From Acidisphaera sp035272265 (lineage in GTDB: Bacteria > Pseudomonadota > Alphaproteobacteria > Acetobacterales > Acetobacteraceae), in the NCBI GenBank assembly GCA_035272265.1, contig DATEQV010000336.1, positions 1 to 9,491 of the forward strand: 9,491 nt of DNA, in the 5' to 3' direction. The notes under the pieces are model-generated. The model saw only the letters and a list, made by a program, of their open reading frames with translations. It was not told where the DNA came from and did not search any database. The position numbers were made by a program, and so were the translations under genes. Positions 6,054 to 9,491 of this stretch are shown piece by piece; the first letter of the stretch is position 1, and each line of letters starts with the position of its first letter.

Positions 6054-8087
6054 ATGCCTGACTTCTTCCTTGAGCTGTTCAGCGAGGAGATTCCCGGGCG
6101 CATGCAGTCGCGCGCGGCGGCCGACCTCGATCGGCTGACCGCGGAGGCGCTCGCGCCGCTGTCCCCGGCCGGTCTGCGCACGTGGTTCGGCCCGCGACGG
6201 ATCGCGCTTGCCGCCACCATCGCGGCCGAGGTGCCGGCGACCCGCAGCAGCGAACGTGGCCCGCGCGCCAGCGCTCCGGAACAGGCCATCGCCGGTTTCC
6301 TGCGCAAGCACGGCGCCTCGCGCGACGACCTGCGCATCGAAGGCGACTTCTACGTGCTCGACCGCGCCAGCCCCGCAGTGCCGGCGGCGGCGCTGCTGGC
6401 GCAGGCCCTTCCGCCGCTGCTGCGCCGGTTCCCCTGGCCGAAGTCGATGCGCTGGGGCGGCACGAGCCACTTCACCTGGGTACGCCCGCTGCGCCGGATC
6501 GCGTGCCTGCTCGACGGCGCGGTGGTGCGCTTCGACCTGCGTGAGGGCGCGGACGATGCGCACGGTCTCGCCAGCGACAACCTCACCGAGGGCCACCGCT
6601 TCCTATCGCCCGGCGTCTTCGCCGTCGAGAGCGCCGGGGACTGGGCCACGAAGCTGCGCGAGCGGTACGTGCTGGTCGACGCGGCCGAGCGGAAGGCGCT
6701 CATCGCCGAAGGGCTGGCGGAGCTCGCCGCCGAGCACGGCCTGACCGTCGCCGACGATCCCGGCCTGTTGGAGGAGGTTGCGGGGCTGGTCGAGTGGCCG
6801 GTGCCGATGCTGGGGCGGATCGACCCCGCCTACATGGACCTGCCGCCCGAGGTCATGCAGGTCTCGATGCGCGTCAACCAGCGCTATTTCGCCCTGCGCG
6901 ACGCGTCCGGCGCGGCCGCGCCGTTCTTCGGCTTCGCCGCCAACATCGTGCCGGCGGACGGCGGCGCGGCGACGATCGCAGGCAACGAGCGCGTGCTGCG
7001 CGCCCGCTTCGCCGACGCACGCCATTTCTGGGACCTCGACCGGCGCACCCCGCTGCTCGACCGCGTCCCTACCCTGGGCGCGGTCACGTTCCACGCCCGT
7101 CTCGGCTCGCAGGGCGACCGCGTCAGCCGGCTGGTGCGGCTCGCAGGCGAGATCGCGCCGCTCGTCGGCGCCGACTTTCACCTTGCGGAACGCGCCGCCG
7201 CGCTGGCGAAGGCCGACCTCGTCAGCTTCATGGTCGGCGAGTTCCCCGAATTGCAGGGCGTGATGGGCCGCTACTACGCGCTGCACGACGGCGAGCCAGC
7301 CGAGGTCGCCGAGGCGGTGCGTGACCACTACGCGCCGAAAGGCCCCGCCGACGCGGTGCCGACCGCGCCGGTCTCGATTGCGGTGGCACTCGCCGACAAG
7401 CTCGATCAGCTGGCGCAGTTCTTCAACGCCGACGAGAAGCCCACCGGATCGGGCGATCCCTACGCGCTGCGCCGGGCGGCACTCGGCGTGCTGCGCATCG
7501 CGCGCGAGAACGGCCTGCGCCTGCGTCTGCGCGCCCTGCTGCTCGCCGCCGGCGCGAACGATCCGGACGACCTGCTCGGGTTCCTCGCCGAGCGGATGCG
7601 CGTTCAGCTGCGCGCCGAGGGAGCGCGGCACGACGTGCTGGACGCCGTCTTCGCGGCCGGCAACGACGACGACGTCGTGCGCCTGCTCGCGCGGACGACG
7701 GCGATCGCGACGCTGCTCGGGAGCGAGGACGGCGCCAACCTGCTGACCGCCTATCGTCGCGCCGCGAACATCCTGCGCATCGAGGAGCGCAAGGACGGCG
7801 CCTACGAACCCACCCCCGACGCGGCGCTGTTCACGCAGTCGGAGGAGAGGACGCTGAGCGAGGCGCTGTCGAGCGCCGAACCGCTGATCGCAGCTCGGCT
7901 GGAGACGGAAGACTTCACGGGAGCAATGTCGGCGATGGCCACCCTCCGCTCGCCGCTCGACGCTTTCTTCGATCGCGTAACGGTCAACGCGCCGGAACCC
8001 GGCTTGCGCCGCAATCGTCTCGCGCTGCTGGCGCGGGTTCGCGCCGTGATTGACCGGGTAGCCGATTTCTCGAAAATCGAGGGTTGA
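6054..8087 (+). CDS. glyS: Glycyl-tRNA synthetase beta subunit
   Basis: This 677-residue protein is the beta subunit that recognises tRNA-Gly and completes the GlyQ2GlyS2 enzyme. It starts MPDFFLELFSEEIPGRM, the usual family N-terminus. Conserved blocks follow in order: FPWPKSMRWGGTSHFTWVRP (126-145), MQVSMRVNQRYFAL (268-281), and RFADARHFWDLDR (318-330). The core then reads ALAKADLVSFMVGEFPELQG (383-402), VMGRYYAL, DAVPTAPVSIAVALADKLD and GEKPTGS-like EKPTGSGDPYALRRAALGVL (461-480). The C-terminal anticodon-binding (DALR-like) helical region ends at DRVADFSKIEG. The length is close to the E. coli subunit. An in-frame TGA at 6033 rules out a longer N-terminus, so ATG 6054 is well supported, although the ribosome site is weak. 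It lies 138 bp after the small ORF, behind two hairpins. Confidence 0.97.
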   Translation: MPDFFLELFSEEIPGRMQSRAAADLDRLTAEALAPLSPAGLRTWFGPRRIALAATIAAEVPATRSSERGPRASAPEQAIAGFLRKHGASRDDLRIEGDFYVLDRASPAVPAAALLAQALPPLLRRFPWPKSMRWGGTSHFTWVRPLRRIACLLDGAVVRFDLREGADDAHGLASDNLTEGHRFLSPGVFAVESAGDWATKLRERYVLVDAAERKALIAEGLAELAAEHGLTVADDPGLLEEVAGLVEWPVPMLGRIDPAYMDLPPEVMQVSMRVNQRYFALRDASGAAAPFFGFAANIVPADGGAATIAGNERVLRARFADARHFWDLDRRTPLLDRVPTLGAVTFHARLGSQGDRVSRLVRLAGEIAPLVGADFHLAERAAALAKADLVSFMVGEFPELQGVMGRYYALHDGEPAEVAEAVRDHYAPKGPADAVPTAPVSIAVALADKLDQLAQFFNADEKPTGSGDPYALRRAALGVLRIARENGLRLRLRALLLAAGANDPDDLLGFLAERMRVQLRAEGARHDVLDAVFAAGNDDDVVRLLARTTAIATLLGSEDGANLLTAYRRAANILRIEERKDGAYEPTPDAALFTQSEERTLSEALSSAEPLIAARLETEDFTGAMSAMATLRSPLDAFFDRVTVNAPEPGLRRNRLALLARVRAVIDRVADFSKIEG

Positions 8088-8295
8088 CCGACCCGTCGTG
8101 ACGTTATCAGTGGCCTCCAGACCCTCTCTAATTGACAAAGCGCATAGTCTTGCGGCGGACAAGCCCGGTAGCGATGGCTTTGCCAACAACCAAAATGGGC
8201 GGCGTGCGATCCGGGACCGACCCCGGGATGGCGCCAGAAAAATCGTAGACTGAAACGGACGGGCCGGATCCGCCCGCCAACCAGGAACCTCGCGC
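8088..8295 (+). promoter_or_regulatory. Intergenic region upstream of ppdK
   Basis: This 208-bp gap is less GC-rich than its surroundings and probably carries the ppdK promoter. TTGACA at 8132-8137 is a consensus -35, but no good -10 lies 16-18 bp downstream, so the promoter call is weak. AGGAA at 8283-8287 is a convincing ribosome site eight bases before the ppdK ATG. An imperfect inverted repeat (ATCCGGG / CCCGGGAT, about 8208-8229) could form a hairpin. I saw no clear terminator for glyS. Confidence 0.4.
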
Positions 8296-9491
8296 ATGAC
8301 CAAGTGGGTGTACAGTTTCGGCGCCGGACACAACGAAGGTGGCGCTGAGTTGCGCAACCTGCTCGGTGGCAAAGGGGCCAACCTCGCCGAGATGGCTGCC
8401 ATCGGCTTGCCGGTGCCGCCGGGATTCACGCTCACGACCGAGGTCTGCACGGCGTTCTACGACAACGACCGCAACTACCCGAGCGGCCTGGAAGAGGAAG
8501 TGCAGACCGCGCTGTCGCGCATCGAACAGGCGGTCGGCCTGCGGTTCGGCGACCGGCAGAAGCCGCTGCTCGTCTCGGTCCGCTCCGGCGCGCGCGTGTC
8601 GATGCCCGGGATGATGGACACCGTGCTCAACCTCGGCCTGAACGACGAGACGGTGCAGGGGCTGATCGCCGCGTCGAACGACACGCGCTTCGCCTGGGAC
8701 AGCTACCGGCGGTTCGTGCAGATGTACAGCTCGGTGGTGCTCGGCGTCGATCACCACCGGTTCGAGGAGATCATCTCCGACATCAAGCTCGATGCCGGCG
8801 GCCTCACGGAGGACACCGCACTCACCGCCGAGCACTGGCAGCAGGTCGTTGCCAGCTACAAGGACATGGTCCGCAACGAAACCGGCAAGCCGTTCCCGGA
8901 GGACCCGCGCGACCAGCTCTGGGGCGCGATCGGCGCGGTGTTCGGCAGCTGGATGAACCCGCGCGCCAACACCTATCGCCGGCTGCACGACATCCCGGCC
9001 AGCTGGGGCACGGCGGTGAACGTGCAGGCGATGGTGTTCGGCAACATGGGCAACGACTGCGCCACCGGCGTCTGCTTCACCCGCGATCCGGCCACCGGCG
9101 AGAACGTCTTCTATGGCGAATACCTAGTCAACGCGCAGGGCGAGGACGTGGTGGCCGGCATCCGCACGCCGCAGCCGGTGTCGAGCACGAAGGCCAAGCC
9201 GGGCGAGACGCCGATGGAAGCCGTCATGCCGGAGGCCTACGCCGAGCTGATGCGGGTGCGCGAGACGCTGGAGCAGCACTACCGCGACATGCAGGACATC
9301 GAGTTCACCGTGCAGCAGCACAAGCTGTACATGCTGCAGACGCGCAACGGCAAACGCACCGCCGCGGCGAGCCTGCGCATCGCGGTGGATATGGCGAGCG
9401 AGGGCCTGATCGACCGCAACGAGGCGATCCGACGGGTCAATCCGTCCGCGCTCGATCAGTTGCTGCACCCGATGCTCGACCCGAGCGCCAA
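8296..9491 (+). CDS. ppdK: Pyruvate, phosphate dikinase, N-terminal part (cut by window edge)
   Basis: I read 398 codons from ATG 8296 with no stop; the full enzyme is usually about 880-900 residues, so less than half is here. PpdK interconverts pyruvate, ATP and phosphate with phosphoenolpyruvate, AMP and pyrophosphate in the cytoplasm, using a swivelling phosphohistidine domain that would lie beyond the edge. The visible part is the nucleotide-binding domain. It starts MTKWVYSFGAG and contains LLGGKGANLAEMAAIGLPVP (22-41), the PEP-synthase/PPDK signature. LLVSVRSGARVSMPGMMDTV (91-110) and a GVCFTRDPATGE segment (258-269) follow. QDIEFTVQQHKLYMLQTRNG (333-352) closes the ATP-grasp region. 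This last block favours PPDK over PEP synthase. AGGAA lies eight bases before the start. Its position behind glyS fits what I recall of sphingomonads; the 208-bp gap suggests its own promoter. Confidence 0.96.
   Translation, partial: MTKWVYSFGAGHNEGGAELRNLLGGKGANLAEMAAIGLPVPPGFTLTTEVCTAFYDNDRNYPSGLEEEVQTALSRIEQAVGLRFGDRQKPLLVSVRSGARVSMPGMMDTVLNLGLNDETVQGLIAASNDTRFAWDSYRRFVQMYSSVVLGVDHHRFEEIISDIKLDAGGLTEDTALTAEHWQQVVASYKDMVRNETGKPFPEDPRDQLWGAIGAVFGSWMNPRANTYRRLHDIPASWGTAVNVQAMVFGNMGNDCATGVCFTRDPATGENVFYGEYLVNAQGEDVVAGIRTPQPVSSTKAKPGETPMEAVMPEAYAELMRVRETLEQHYRDMQDIEFTVQQHKLYMLQTRNGKRTAAASLRIAVDMASEGLIDRNEAIRRVNPSALDQLLHPMLDPSA

Noticed and set aside
8174..8248. A 24-codon ORF (MALPTTKMGG...) upstream of ppdK that could be a leader peptide
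   Set aside because: No ribosome site before its ATG, no codon run suggestive of attenuation, and no alternative hairpin pair that would make an attenuator.
6603..8450. A 615-codon minus-strand reading frame opposite glyS and the start of ppdK
   Set aside because: It mirrors the codon pattern of glyS, has no recognisable domain and spans two genes and their gap. Shadow of the coding strand.

Overview
This GC-rich window reads like an alphaproteobacterial chromosome, most likely a Sphingomonadales member such as Sphingomonas. That placement is an inference from base composition, the two-subunit glycyl-tRNA synthetase, YgfZ, a DUF2076 protein, and pyruvate phosphate dikinase next to glyS. I saw no rRNA, tRNA, CRISPR array, insertion sequence or prophage gene. 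Most of the window is ordinary core-genome content.

Left block (1-2790, minus strand): a GT4-type glycosyltransferase is followed, with a one-base TGATG stop/start overlap, by a glutamine-dependent asparagine synthetase-like amidotransferase that runs off the left edge. The pair looks like one end of a surface or exopolysaccharide gene cluster. The glycosyltransferase starts with TTG directly behind a perfect 9-bp inverted repeat.

Middle block (2791-4617): a 102-bp divergent gap with two inverted repeats separates the glycosyltransferase from the folate-binding Fe-S maintenance protein YgfZ (plus strand). YgfZ converges, with only 21 bp between stop codons, on a DUF2076 protein with a very glycine-rich tail (minus strand).

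Right block (4618-9491, plus strand): glyQ, then a 65-residue basic ORF overlapping the glyQ stop by ATGA, then two perfect GC-rich hairpins, then glyS, then (after 208 bp) the first 398 codons of ppdK. GlyQ and GlyS assemble into one enzyme that charges tRNA-Gly. PpdK interconverts pyruvate and phosphoenolpyruvate.

The points most worth a second look are the small ORF plus tandem hairpins inserted between glyQ and glyS, and the hairpin abutting the TTG start of the glycosyltransferase. I found no convincing undescribed multi-gene system.
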